Source: a virus. Taken from it: 28,213 nucleotides of DNA. The notes beneath the pieces are model-generated. The model was not told the origin of the DNA. It saw nothing but the letters and a program-made list of their open reading frames with translations, and searched no databases. The stretch spans positions 1 through 28,213 of the IMG/VR virus record IMGVR_UViG_3300030103_001634. The stretch is one strand, 5' to 3'. This document shows, piece by piece, positions 4,622 to 13,100 of this stretch (position 1 is the first letter of the stretch; each line of letters begins with the position of its first letter). A program made the translations under genes and the position numbers.

Positions 4622-6631
4622 TCAAAAAGTGCCACCGTCAACATTAAAGCCAGAGGTAGATCCATCTTCTAAAAATGTAACTAAGTCAGACAGTGCAACT
4701 TGTTTCATCGTTCCAGCATCATTACATACAAAACGATCTCCTGTTGCAAGTGTTGTTGAAGTAGCAGAAGTTGCTCCATCCATTAAATTCAATTCTGAAG
4801 TTGTTGCTGTAACTCCATCCATGATATTGAGTTCTGATGTAGTAGCAGTAACCCCATCCATGATATTTAATTCAGAAGCTGTCGCTGTTACTCCGTCTAA
4901 AATATTTAGTTCTGAAGCTGTCGCTGTAACTCCGTCTAAAATATTTAATTCAGAGGTTGTAACTGTAGCTCCATCTAATATTGCAACTTCAGTCGCAGTT
5001 AATAAAGCCAATGCAGCAGCAGCACCAGTTTGACAGCTTGATAAAGCAGTAAGATCAGCGTCCGCAGCCTGTTTTGCATCTAATTGAGTTTGAATACTTG
5101 ATGTTGCATCCACTCTGTTAAGTTGTGCTGTCGTTACTGTTGCTCCATCTAATATCTGTACTTCAGCTTGTGTAAGATCAGCTAAAGCACTTGCTGTATT
5201 AGCACCCATTGTTGCTAATTCAGTAAGCTGTGCGTCTGAAGCCTGCTTTGCATCTAACTGTGTTTGAATATTACTTGTTACTCCGTCTGTATGATTAAGT
5301 TCAGTAGTAGTAGCAGTTACACCATCCAAAATATTTATTTCAGATGCAGTTGCGGTAACACCATCAAGAATATTCAATTCTGCTGTAGAGACAGTCGCTC
5401 CATCAAGAATCTGTATTTCTGTAGATGTTATTGCAGCTAAAGCAGAAGAAGCACCAGACTGCATACTAGATAAGTTATCTAAATCAGCATCATAGGCTTG
5501 AACATTAGTACCGATTGCTAATCCTAAACTGGCTCTTGCAGTAGATCCACTTTCAAGAACAAAGTTCGATCCATCTCCAACAATAAAATTACCATCAGAA
5601 GGTGTAAGACCTGCAATATCAGATAATTGTGCATCAAAAGCTTGTACATTTGTTCCAATGACAAGACCTAATGCTGTTCTTGCAGCAGAGGCACTTGTAG
5701 CTCCTGTTCCTCCATCAGAGATAGCTAAAGTTCCTGTTATAGAACTGGCATCAAGCTTAAGAGCAAGTTCAGTTGACTCAATAACAAGTCCACCATTTGA
5801 CTTAAGATCAACACTAAACTCATTACCAGACTTATCAAGACCATCACCAGCAGTTATATTTCCACCACCACTAAATTGTGTAAAGGCTAAGTTGTTAGTG
5901 CCGACAACAGCAGATCCTTTGTCAGAACTACAAACAAAACCTTGGTCAGCTTGTGTAGAACCTTGCTCAACAAAGGTGAACATTCCAGCAGCATCGACAC
6001 CAGCAGCTAAATCATCTGTTCTTACCCATGTACTTGCTTTGCAAAGATACAGTCCGTTCTGACTAGAAGTAGACTGATTTTTAACTAAAACTCTTTCATC
6101 AGCAGAAACAGCAACACCATCAATAGTTTGTGTCCCAGATAAAGTTATGTTTGCTGTTGTTGCAACTTTTACAGAATTTTTTACATCTAATCCGCTTGCG
6201 ACACTATCCACATAAGACTTAATAGCAAAATGAGCATCAGCAGTCGGTGTTACTCCACTTACAGGGTTAGTTGCACTTGCTAACTGATCAACTCTATTGG
6301 CCTGTACTCCAGTATCGAAATCACTAATTTTGGTATGAGCAATAGAAGGAATATCAGCAGCAACCAAATTTCTAAATGTAGGTGCAGCAGCCGATCCAGA
6401 GGTCGGGCCAGCTAAGATTGCATTTGCGCTTCTTGTATCTGTTTTACTAAAAAATGCACCAGATCCACCAACAGTAATAATTGAACTTGCCTCATTACTA
6501 CCTGTGTCACCAAAACCATAATATAATTTTAAATCAGCTTCATTAAAAGCTAATTCAGAAGGGTTTAAAGTTGGAGGCGCACCAGCAGATCCACTGGCTG
6601 CTCTTTTTTTGATTCTTATTGTGTTAGACAT
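4622..6631 (-). CDS. 669 aa tail fibre protein with 13-residue repeats
   Basis: The N-terminus (MSNTIRIKKRAASGSAGAPP, then LNPSELAFNEADLKLYYG) is the fibre-attachment type seen in cyanophage fibres. Next come a TKISDFDTGV segment, an IKSYVDSVASGLDVKNSVK region and a GLYLCKASTWVRTDDL domain. After these are two copies of LGLxIGTNVQAxDAxL, and finally long arrays of ELNILDGVTATAS-type units. It ends FNVDGGTF. Such repeats give slender trimeric beta-structured shafts. The protein is probably the receptor-binding or side fibre. The gene is 3 bases from the collagen-like gene upstream. Repeat number may vary between strains. Confidence 0.85.
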   Translation of the reverse strand: MSNTIRIKKRAASGSAGAPPTLNPSELAFNEADLKLYYGFGDTGSNEASSIITVGGSGAFFSKTDTRSANAILAGPTSGSAAAPTFRNLVAADIPSIAHTKISDFDTGVQANRVDQLASATNPVSGVTPTADAHFAIKSYVDSVASGLDVKNSVKVATTANITLSGTQTIDGVAVSADERVLVKNQSTSSQNGLYLCKASTWVRTDDLAAGVDAAGMFTFVEQGSTQADQGFVCSSDKGSAVVGTNNLAFTQFSGGGNITAGDGLDKSGNEFSVDLKSNGGLVIESTELALKLDASSITGTLAISDGGTGATSASAARTALGLVIGTNVQAFDAQLSDIAGLTPSDGNFIVGDGSNFVLESGSTARASLGLAIGTNVQAYDADLDNLSSMQSGASSALAAITSTEIQILDGATVSTAELNILDGVTATASEINILDGVTATTTELNHTDGVTSNIQTQLDAKQASDAQLTELATMGANTASALADLTQAEVQILDGATVTTAQLNRVDATSSIQTQLDAKQAADADLTALSSCQTGAAAALALLTATEVAILDGATVTTSELNILDGVTATASELNILDGVTATASELNIMDGVTATTSELNIMDGVTATTSELNLMDGATSATSTTLATGDRFVCNDAGTMKQVALSDLVTFLEDGSTSGFNVDGGTF
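4757..4990 (-). repeat. Six tandem 39-bp units in the fibre gene
   Basis: Glutamate codons recur every 39 bases (first bases at 4990, 4951, 4912, 4873, 4834, 4795). Each opens a 13-residue unit of the form ELNILDGVTATAS; the first is the diverged EVAILDGATVTTS and the last ELNLMDGATSATS. The middle units are nearly identical at DNA level, which favours slippage or recombination. They are in frame, so copy-number change would lengthen or shorten the shaft without breaking the gene. Confidence 0.85.
5264..5419 (-). repeat. Second block of about four 39-bp fibre repeats
   Basis: The same 13-residue unit recurs with first codon bases at 5419, 5380, 5341 and 5302: EIQILDGATVSTA, ELNILDGVTATAS, EINILDGVTATTT and a degenerate ELNHTDGVTSN. 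It is separated from the other block by two copies of an IQTQLDAKQA(S/A)DA spacer, so the whole region looks like a duplicated larger cassette (repeat block plus spacer). Confidence 0.75.
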
Positions 6632-6634
6632 GGC

Positions 6635-6871
6635 CTAAAAATTACCTCCATTAACAAGTTTTAGTTTAGTAACATTGTCATCTAATATCAGCTTACCACT
6701 ACTCGCTTGATAATACATTACAGAATTATCAACTTTAGCAGTATGATCTAAAGTTATATCAAAGCCTTCTCCTTGTGGACCTTGAGGTCCGGCTACTTTA
6801 ACAGTGACAACTCTAGTTTCACCATTAACAGTAACGGTGTTTTTATTTTGAGTGATGTTTATGTTGCTCAT
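6635..6871 (-). CDS. 78 aa collagen-like fibre-associated protein
   Basis: The protein has beta-strand pairs (INITQNKNTVTVNGETRVVTVKVAG), a short collagen-type GPQGPQGEG, then a small C-terminal domain ending KLVNGGNF. Proteins with this VVTV..GPQGPQG plan are widespread in marine phage fibre loci. The shared G-N-F/GG-x-F end with the 669 aa fibre (VDGGTF) suggests they belong to one assembly. It overlaps the upstream gene by 4 bases (ATGA at 6868-6871) and is 3 bases from the fibre gene downstream. Its probable role is fibre connector. Confidence 0.7.
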   Translation of the reverse strand: MSNINITQNKNTVTVNGETRVVTVKVAGPQGPQGEGFDITLDHTAKVDNSVMYYQASSGKLILDDNVTKLKLVNGGNF

Positions 6872-7212
6872 ATTGTGGTGTATCCTTCACTTACAAATAT
6901 AGTACCTTCAAGATAATATTCCCGCTTGCCTCCTGAGTTTAAAATTAAAAGATCGTATGCTAATTCATTTGGTGTAAACTGCAAAGTCTGTGTATGTGAA
7001 AGACTCATTGTAAACTCACCGTTAGTTCTGTTTGTATAAGCAATTAAAAAGTCTGCAAACTTGCCAGTCCTTTCTTTGTCCCACACTTGAGCGGCTATTG
7101 TTGCTCCGCTGAGGTCAACCGCATCATCATTAGAATCAGTTATTCTTATTGACTCTGTATGATCTGATCTTCTTTGAACAGTAAAATCATAAGTTCCAGC
7201 AATAATAGCCAT
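6868..7212 (-). CDS. 114 aa BppU-like N-terminal fold, baseplate/fibre adaptor
   Basis: Residues 1-114 alternate beta strands with phrases typical of the BppU N-terminal/immunoglobulin-like adaptor of siphovirus receptor-binding complexes: TYDFTVQRRSDHTESIRITD, VDLSGATIAAQVWD, then FTMSLSHTQTLQFTPNELAY and YYLEGTIFVSEG. Such domains dock fibres to the tail tip. One base separates it from the TAC-like gene upstream, and an ATGA overlaps the collagen-like gene. The assignment is from pattern, not from a profile search. Confidence 0.65.
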   Translation of the reverse strand: MAIIAGTYDFTVQRRSDHTESIRITDSNDDAVDLSGATIAAQVWDKERTGKFADFLIAYTNRTNGEFTMSLSHTQTLQFTPNELAYDLLILNSGGKREYYLEGTIFVSEGYTTI

Positions 7213-7473
7213 TTAACTATAAGGTGAAGAACCTAGTATATCAGTTTTCCATTGTGCCTTAAGTGCATCCGTATCACTAGCAGAAGCTATACCAGAATCA
7301 GCAGGGGCATCTCTTAATGCTTGTTTTTTAGCAACAATGTCTGTGGTTGAAGCACCAGTTTCTAATGCTTTTTGAAATTCAATATCAAGCTCTGCAAGTT
7401 TTGGTGTCCTTGCATTTCTAATATTTGATTTATGAATCTCTCTGGCTTTCGCCATATCAACGCCAAATCCCAT
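7213..7473 (-). CDS. 86 aa fibre/tail assembly chaperone-like protein
   Basis: The sequence has a helical N-terminus (MAKAREIHKSNIRNARTPK), LDIEFQKALETGASTTDIV and AKKQALRDAPAD. The ...IVAKKQALRDxP... signature is shared with small chaperone-like proteins (tail assembly chaperone/DUF4376-like) that assist folding of adjacent phage fibres. It is followed by WKTDILGSSPYS. Its place among fibre genes supports the role. A second, different member (124 aa, YRQALRDIT) occurs at 8992-9366. Confidence 0.65.
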   Translation of the reverse strand: MGFGVDMAKAREIHKSNIRNARTPKLAELDIEFQKALETGASTTDIVAKKQALRDAPADSGIASASDTDALKAQWKTDILGSSPYS

Positions 7474-7476
7474 GTT

Positions 7477-7677
7477 TTACTCCGTATAAGTCCAAGCGTT
7501 TCTGAAACTCCTGTCTGTAGGAATTACAGATTTATCTACAGTATAAACTGTCTTACCACTGGGGCAATCTTTAGATTTAATCTGATCTAAGGTTAAATCT
7601 GTATTATCTGCTGGACAAACAATACTGATAGATCCATCATCATTTGTATAAATAAATCTTTTGTCTGAATTTGCCAT
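7477..7677 (-). CDS. 66 aa hypothetical protein of marine-phage fibre loci
   Basis: The product reads RFIYTNDDGSISIVCPADN, then LDQIKSKDCPSGKTVYTVDK and IPTDRSFRNAWTYTE. The pattern (beta pair DDGSISIV.P, helix, then SVIPTDRSFRNAWTY) recurs in small proteins next to tail fibre/TAC genes of marine phages and may itself be an assembly factor. Two cysteines are present. It is 3 bases upstream of the 86 aa gene in the same transcript. No function is established. Confidence 0.6.
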   Translation of the reverse strand: MANSDKRFIYTNDDGSISIVCPADNTDLTLDQIKSKDCPSGKTVYTVDKSVIPTDRSFRNAWTYTE

Positions 7678-7702
7678 AATGTTTTCTTTTAGTATATCTT
7701 AA

Positions 7703-8077
7703 TCAAGTCAGATCGAAAACAACACCATAATTAAACTCGCAATCAAAATTTTGATCAGAATTATTTCTAGAATCTACTTGTGCGTTTGTATTACTTGCTA
7801 AACAATTAGTAATGTCTGCATAAGGGCCATCATGTGCATCATCATTAAATGAACCAGAGGTCACTCCACATGGGTTCGTCAAAGTGACACTATAATTTAC
7901 TGTATATTTTCCAGTAGCATTATCTGTAATAGATGTAATATTAAAACTATTTCTTACGGCTGGTGTACTCTGATTATAATTCCACCAAGCTTTTGCTCTA
8001 CCCTTTTGAATCTGTTCTGGGCTTGAACTACCACCACCGCTTGTGTTTTGTATTGTGTTGACTTTAAGTGTTGACAT
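7703..8077 (-). CDS. 124 aa fibre protein, MSxLxV family, copy A
   Basis: It begins MSTLKVNTIQNTSGG, a short attachment helix/strand, then KAWWNYNQSTPAVRNSFNIT, then SITDNATGKYTVNYSVTLTN. The aromatic, Gly/Asn-rich C-terminal beta domain resembles small phage receptor-binding or fibre-head domains. It is a paralogue of the next gene: both share the MSTLxV start and the (V/I)R(N/D)SFN(I/V)xSITDN core. It ends in a conserved-type FNYGVVFDLT. It is likely a short fibre or tip protein. Confidence 0.7.
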   Translation of the reverse strand: MSTLKVNTIQNTSGGGSSSPEQIQKGRAKAWWNYNQSTPAVRNSFNITSITDNATGKYTVNYSVTLTNPCGVTSGSFNDDAHDGPYADITNCLASNTNAQVDSRNNSDQNFDCEFNYGVVFDLT

Positions 8078-8079
8078 AA

Positions 8080-8475
8080 TTAATCTCCAAAAACAACAAC
8101 ATTGTTAAAAGTAGTATCTAATAAACTTGAAGAACTAAGAGAAAATACAGTGACAGAACTAGTAGTTCTTGTATGACTACTATTTGAAGATGCATCAATC
8201 AAATAAGCACCAAATTGTGTTTGTGCATCTGAACCTAAACCTGATACACAGAAATTAGTATTACTTAATGCTGTGCTGAAATTTATTTTATAAGTACCAG
8301 TTCCGTTATCAGTAATTGAACTTACGTTAAAAGAGTCCCTAATAGCCACAGTACCAGTTCCATTAAAACAAACCCACACTCTTGCAAGCTGGCCCATTTC
8401 CGTTCCACTCGTATTCTGAAATACAGGTGAAGCAGATGAAATGCTTTTAATTGTGCCAACGGCAAGTGTACTCAT
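8080..8475 (-). CDS. 131 aa fibre protein, MSxLxV family, copy B
   Basis: MSTLAVGTIKSISSASPVFQ opens the protein. The core ARVWVCFNGTGTVAIRDSFN followed by VSSITDNGTGTYKINFSTAL aligns with copy A. The last part (SSSLLDTTFNNVVVFGD) also ends in a beta strand. This is a tandem duplicate diverged in its surface loops, as expected of receptor-binding modules. Its ATG overlaps the stop of the 171 aa gene upstream (ATGA at 8472-8475), and 2 bases separate it from copy A. Confidence 0.7.
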   Translation of the reverse strand: MSTLAVGTIKSISSASPVFQNTSGTEMGQLARVWVCFNGTGTVAIRDSFNVSSITDNGTGTYKINFSTALSNTNFCVSGLGSDAQTQFGAYLIDASSNSSHTRTTSSVTVFSLSSSSLLDTTFNNVVVFGD

Positions 8476-8987
8476 CCTGATACCTCCATTAAAGTCAAGA
8501 ATGAAAAGAATTCATCATCATCTTGAAAATCTACTGAATTAGTCGAAGTGTTATCTCTACATTTACCTTGAATTTTATAAGTTGTCGCAGAAGTTGTATT
8601 TGGGGAATCAAGAATTGATCTCATAACCATATAACTTATGCTTGCATTATTTGCATATTGACTTCTAGCACCATACCCATATTGGTAAGATTCAGTGGGT
8701 GGTGAAAGTGGAGTTGATCCTCTCACTATTTGAAGATTACCTGCATTATCATTTGCAATTATAAAGACCCTAGATTGTACATCGTAAGTAACTAAAATTT
8801 TACTTGAACTAGAAGTTGGAGTAATTGTTGCACTTAGTCCAATATCAGTAAAAGATGTAGCAGTCATTCTGACTTGCGTATTAGTTTGTTGTTGTACGAT
8901 TTGAATAATTCCACCACCATAGACATTACCTCCTGTTGAAGGTATGCCACCTATAGGAACTATTGAATTTACTTTAAGTTGAGACAT
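8472..8987 (-). CDS. 171 aa fibre protein, MSxL family, copy C
   Basis: It starts MSQLKVNSIVPIGGIPSTGG like the two neighbours, but the following domain is different: IIQIVQQQTNTQVRMTATSF, a SSKILVTYDVQSRVFI strand set, then FFSFLTLMEVSG. This is the fold pattern of fibre head domains containing a SSSKILV motif, common in marine phages. The shared N-terminus suggests all three bind the same docking site while presenting different heads. Confidence 0.7.
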   Translation of the reverse strand: MSQLKVNSIVPIGGIPSTGGNVYGGGIIQIVQQQTNTQVRMTATSFTDIGLSATITPTSSSSKILVTYDVQSRVFIIANDNAGNLQIVRGSTPLSPPTESYQYGYGARSQYANNASISYMVMRSILDSPNTTSATTYKIQGKCRDNTSTNSVDFQDDDEFFSFLTLMEVSG

Positions 8988-8991
8988 AAAA

Positions 8992-9366
8992 TTAAGAAGG
9001 CTTGGTGGGAAAAGTTACAGAGGACATATCCAAATTATAAAGAGAATCTAATTTAGGTGATGCTTTTAAAGTGATGTCACGTAAAGCTTGCCTATATGTT
9101 TTCCATTCATCAGTTTCAGCAACCCCAGTTTCTTTTGCTTTTATTACGACCCAATCAGTTTCTTTAAGCAAAATATCTCTTTCAAGTCTAAGTAATCTCA
9201 TAGGTTCTGCATTATTTAATTCAACAACCTTAGCATTTACTTCAGACTCAGTAGGTTGTGTTTGATTATTATCTAACCATTTAAGACCAGAATAAACATT
9301 TCCATAAAGAACCCACTCAGATTTTGGTTTTAAATACGAAATTGCGTCTTTAATTGAATATTTCAT
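8992..9366 (-). CDS. 124 aa tail fibre assembly chaperone-like protein
   Basis: Features are a short N-terminal segment (MKYSIKDAISYLKPKSEWVL), a WLDNNQTQPTESEVNAKVVE helix, then RLLRLERDILLKETDWVVIK and TYRQALRDIT. The LERDxLLxxTDWxxxK plus YRQALRDIT pattern is the hallmark of phage TAC/fibre-assembly chaperones that help an adjacent fibre fold. It sits directly between the fibre head genes and the 266 aa fibre. Its ATG (9366) lies close after a TATAAT on the coding strand. Confidence 0.72.
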   Translation of the reverse strand: MKYSIKDAISYLKPKSEWVLYGNVYSGLKWLDNNQTQPTESEVNAKVVELNNAEPMRLLRLERDILLKETDWVVIKAKETGVAETDEWKTYRQALRDITLKASPKLDSLYNLDMSSVTFPTKPS

Positions 9367-9372
9367 AAATCT

Positions 9373-9400
9373 ATTATATACACTTTTATACTACAGTCCA
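9373..9400 (-). promoter_or_regulatory. Possible internal promoter before the fibre chaperone gene
   Basis: On the coding strand TGGACT (9400-9395), a 16-base gap, then TATAAT (9378-9373) resemble a weak -35 and a perfect -10. A transcript would begin near the ATG at 9366, so it would be almost leaderless. The stretch overlaps the end of the upstream gene. The AT-rich context makes chance likely. Confidence 0.22.
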
Positions 9401-10186
9401 TGTCTCTCCAGAACCAACTGTAACGGTGACTCCGCTTTGAATAGTTATCGGACCAAAACTACCAGCATTTTTTCCATTAGTTATCGAATAATTTTGTGTA
9501 ATGGTTTGATCATTTTCCCAAAATATTTCATCTGAACCACCGCCCTGTGCTCCAGCACCAGCAACACCCCAACTTAAGTTGCCACTTCCATCAGAAATTA
9601 AAGCATATCCAGCTACAGTCGTGTCAGCATTTGGAAGTTTCCAAACTACATTACCAGCTAAAGTATCGGGTGCTTTAAATCCTACATATTCAGATCCAGC
9701 ACTTGACGGTTCAGATAATCTTAATTCTTTTTGATTATTTATAGTTATGCCATTTTGATCAAAAAAAGTTGTTTCTGCTGTTGCAAAAGTTAATCCTATT
9801 TGATTTGTACCTTTCTTAAAAATGCCTGTTGTACTATCTCCAAAATGAATAGATGGTGCGGAAGCAGAGCCACTAGACGCAGCCAAAACACCAGTAAGGG
9901 TTCCTCCTGATGCTGATAAAAAACCAAAGTTAGTTTGACTTACATTACCTAAAGTAACGAAAGCTGAATTAGCACCATTTCTAATTTTTAAAGTATCTGT
10001 ATCACTATCAATATGTAATTGATATGCTGCAAGGTTAGCAGAACCAGAAGGATCACCAGCTGCACTATTCACTGTTCTTAAGGATTCAAATATATCTTTC
10101 ATTGCTGTTCTTACAGCAGATCCAGTACCATTATCAGGTGAAAAATTACTGCTAGATTCTTTGCCAGTTGAATTAACTCTTGTCAT
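9386..10186 (-). CDS. 266 aa tail fibre protein
   Basis: It starts MTRVNSTGKESSSNFSPDNG and has AMKDIFESLRTVNSAAGDPS, then ASAPSIHFGDSTTGIFKKGT and NQIGLTFATAETTFFDQNG (a repeated phage-fibre motif of GxxFGDxxTGIFxxGxxxIGI type). KAPDTLAGNVVWKLPNADTT and a C-terminal capping module follow: IFWENDQTITQNYSITNGK, then PITIQSGVTVTVGSGETWTVV. The last module matches the one in the 104 aa protein. The gene directly follows the J-like gene with 3 bases between, the usual place of a central or lateral fibre attached to the tip. Confidence 0.8.
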   Translation of the reverse strand: MTRVNSTGKESSSNFSPDNGTGSAVRTAMKDIFESLRTVNSAAGDPSGSANLAAYQLHIDSDTDTLKIRNGANSAFVTLGNVSQTNFGFLSASGGTLTGVLAASSGSASAPSIHFGDSTTGIFKKGTNQIGLTFATAETTFFDQNGITINNQKELRLSEPSSAGSEYVGFKAPDTLAGNVVWKLPNADTTVAGYALISDGSGNLSWGVAGAGAQGGGSDEIFWENDQTITQNYSITNGKNAGSFGPITIQSGVTVTVGSGETWTVV

Positions 10187-10189
10187 TTA

Positions 10190-13100
10190 CTAAGCACCTT
10201 TTCCATATCCTAACGCTTGAAACGTAAATTTCACATCTATGACTGCATTTGATGCGTTCTTAAAAACTATTGTAAACCCTGCACCACTTATAGAACTTAA
10301 AAGAAAAAATGCACCGCTTGGCATATCCTCTGGAGCTATAGAGATAGAAGGTAAAAATGCTGTGGTCGATCCACCTATATCACTTGTGCCTGTGAAAAAT
10401 GGCTTCCCAAAAACGACTGCTAATCCGCTTGCACTTGTTCCTGACTGTAAAGGTGTAGAAATAATATTTCCACTTGATTGATATTTGTTTTCTGTTCTTG
10501 ATGGCAAAAAAGCGTCAAAACCTAATTCTGTAAATTTTATATTTTCATTAATATCTACTGATATTAAATTACTTGTAAATTTAAAAGCTCTTGCACTAAA
10601 TGAACCATTAGTTAAATTTTGCTCTGCTGTAAAACTTGAGTTATCTTGTGATGTTTGAACTTGTAATCTGCTTTTTAAACGATCACTTCCAGCACCATCA
10701 AAATTTAATCTTGCATCTAAATCTGGGATAGAGTCAAATTGATCTGAAACAAAAAAACCTTCACTTTTTATATGTCTTTTTAATCTTAGATTAGTAAATA
10801 CAGATCCTAAGTCAAAAACTGAAGCAAATTCATAAGTTCCTGTAAGGTTGTTTGCTGGATTTGTAAGTTGTAATGCGCTTGAACTAACAGTTACATTAGT
10901 TTTAGTACCACTGAATGCTGTTTGCTCTCTTTGGCTTTTTATTAATAATTCATCTGCCATTTCAGGCAAACTTAATTCTACTTTTGCCTCTGTTGTTGAT
11001 ACTCTTCCACCTACATCGGCAAATTTTAAAGAATAAGTTCCTGTTAAAGCTGGAAGAATTGCCTCATTTGTAGCCCCATTTATGTTTTCATTTAAGTCGG
11101 TAGAGTTAGAAAAAGAGGCAGAACCTAAAGCATTTGGAGTATGTCTGACAATACATCTTCCACCAAATTCAACGTCAAGACTTGTTGTTTTAGTCCATGA
11201 TAATTTTACTTGTGAGTTATTAAGTGGTTCAATTTCAAGATTTGTTGGATTTTCAGGATCAGCCGTCAAACCTATAGTGTTAACACTGACCTCTGTAGGA
11301 CTTGCACTTCTTTCTCCATTACTATTAATTGTAAATATTTGAATAACATAAGTTCCAGCTTCAGAGGGTAATATTTCATGCTCTGATTGTTGAGTATTAA
11401 CTACAACTGGATTTTCATTATCTTTAGTAAAAATTAATTGATACCCAGAAGCTCCATCTACAGATTCCCAATCAATAAAAAGCTTTGGAACAGGTCTATT
11501 ATTATTTAAAATAATTTTTTCTTCTATTGCTTTTGTACCATCTGATCCGTTAATTATTTGTGGTGAAGGCAAAAGAGAAGTTAACAAATTAATGTTTTTT
11601 ATGGGTAATTGCTCTCCATCTTCTATTGCCTCATATTTATTAGAATTATGAATTACTGCTGTAATTAAAAAACTTTTTTGTTTGTTTTCTTTTATATTTA
11701 CTACTCTAAAAGATTGTGCTGAAAGTGAGCCAGATTCTAAAACATATGGACTGTTAATAACAGGGGCTTGTGAAAAATTATCTGAAACATTTACTTCATT
11801 GTCATTAGTATAATTTGTAATTACCTTTGTTTCTACCGTTCCATCTGATAATAAACAACTAATAGTTGGACTGTCGCTTATATCGGGTAAATTAGTCTGT
11901 GTTACATTATCTAAAATTATTTTTACATTTGTTGCTGATTTAACTAAACCTCCCCTTCTAGTAGAAGCCTTAACCCTATCTGCAATACCAATAATATCTC
12001 CAATTCTTAAAACAGATCCAGCAGCAATATTAGTTTCAAAAGTACAAGTTTCTGTTTGATTTTGTTGTGTTTGTAAAAACCATTTTCCAACTCTTTGTGC
12101 CATTCCTCTTGAGGTCGTACCAAAAGTATTAATTGTTTTTGTCTGTGTTCCATATTTTTGTTGTGCAGTACTATCTTTAACAGTCACATAATCTATTTCT
12201 TGTGTTTCTAAATCAAAATATGAAACATTAATTACGTTAAATCTAGTTTTTGATGAACTGCCAGAATAAACAAATTCGCCATTTACCACATTAGCGTTAT
12301 TGAAAACATAATCAAAACTTACAGAACTTGGATTATCAATATCTTTTGGTGCGTCCTGAGAAATTTTTATAGTTCCTTCTTCATAATATGGTATTGCTCT
12401 CATTACAGAGCAAATATCCTTTATAACTGCCATTGCATCGCGTCTATTATTAATATTTACATTTATAGAGAATCTAGGTTCTTGACCACCATTTCCATCA
12501 TCTACTAATTGACTGCAATATTTACTAACACCAAAAAAAGAAAAAACGTCTAACTCTGAATCTGGTATTGAACAGCCACTAACGCTATCTGTTAAAAGAT
12601 CATACAAAACAAAAGCAGGATCACTTGTCCATTCTTTATCTGTTTTAAACGAACCATTGAAAGTCCCAGAATAAAATAATCGACCATTTGTATAATCAAC
12701 AGTCGCATTATGTGGAATTTTTACAAGTTTTCCTCTTACTCTAAAAACGCGATTAGGGGCAGAAGTAAATAATTCCGAAGAAAATCTTAAAGACGAATAT
12801 GCAATATTAGGATAATTATTTTGTTCTCTAATAATTTGTCTTATTTCTGCTAAACGCATTGTATTAAAGGTGTTTTCGTCACCAACATCATTTGCTCTTT
12901 CAACACTTACAACTACAGGAAAAAAATTTGTTTCATTAAAATTTGGAAAATCTTTAAAATTTATTCCAAAATCTCTTGAATAAGGGTTGAAACTTTTACC
13001 AGTGATTGTTTCATCAATAACTGTTGCTTGAGAAGCATTGTTTGGATTGACTTTTATTAAAACTCTGACGCTTGTAGATTCTCTATTACCATTTTCTGTA

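Noticed and set aside
4757-4990. Regular repeats that could be taken for a CRISPR array
   Set aside because: Units are contiguous, in frame and coding (13 aa), with no unique spacers and no cas genes.
4617-5033. 138 aa frame on the + strand full of VAVTPS repeats
   Set aside because: It is the antisense reading of the 39-bp repeats in the 669 aa fibre gene; periodicity comes from the fibre, and it has no ribosome-binding site.
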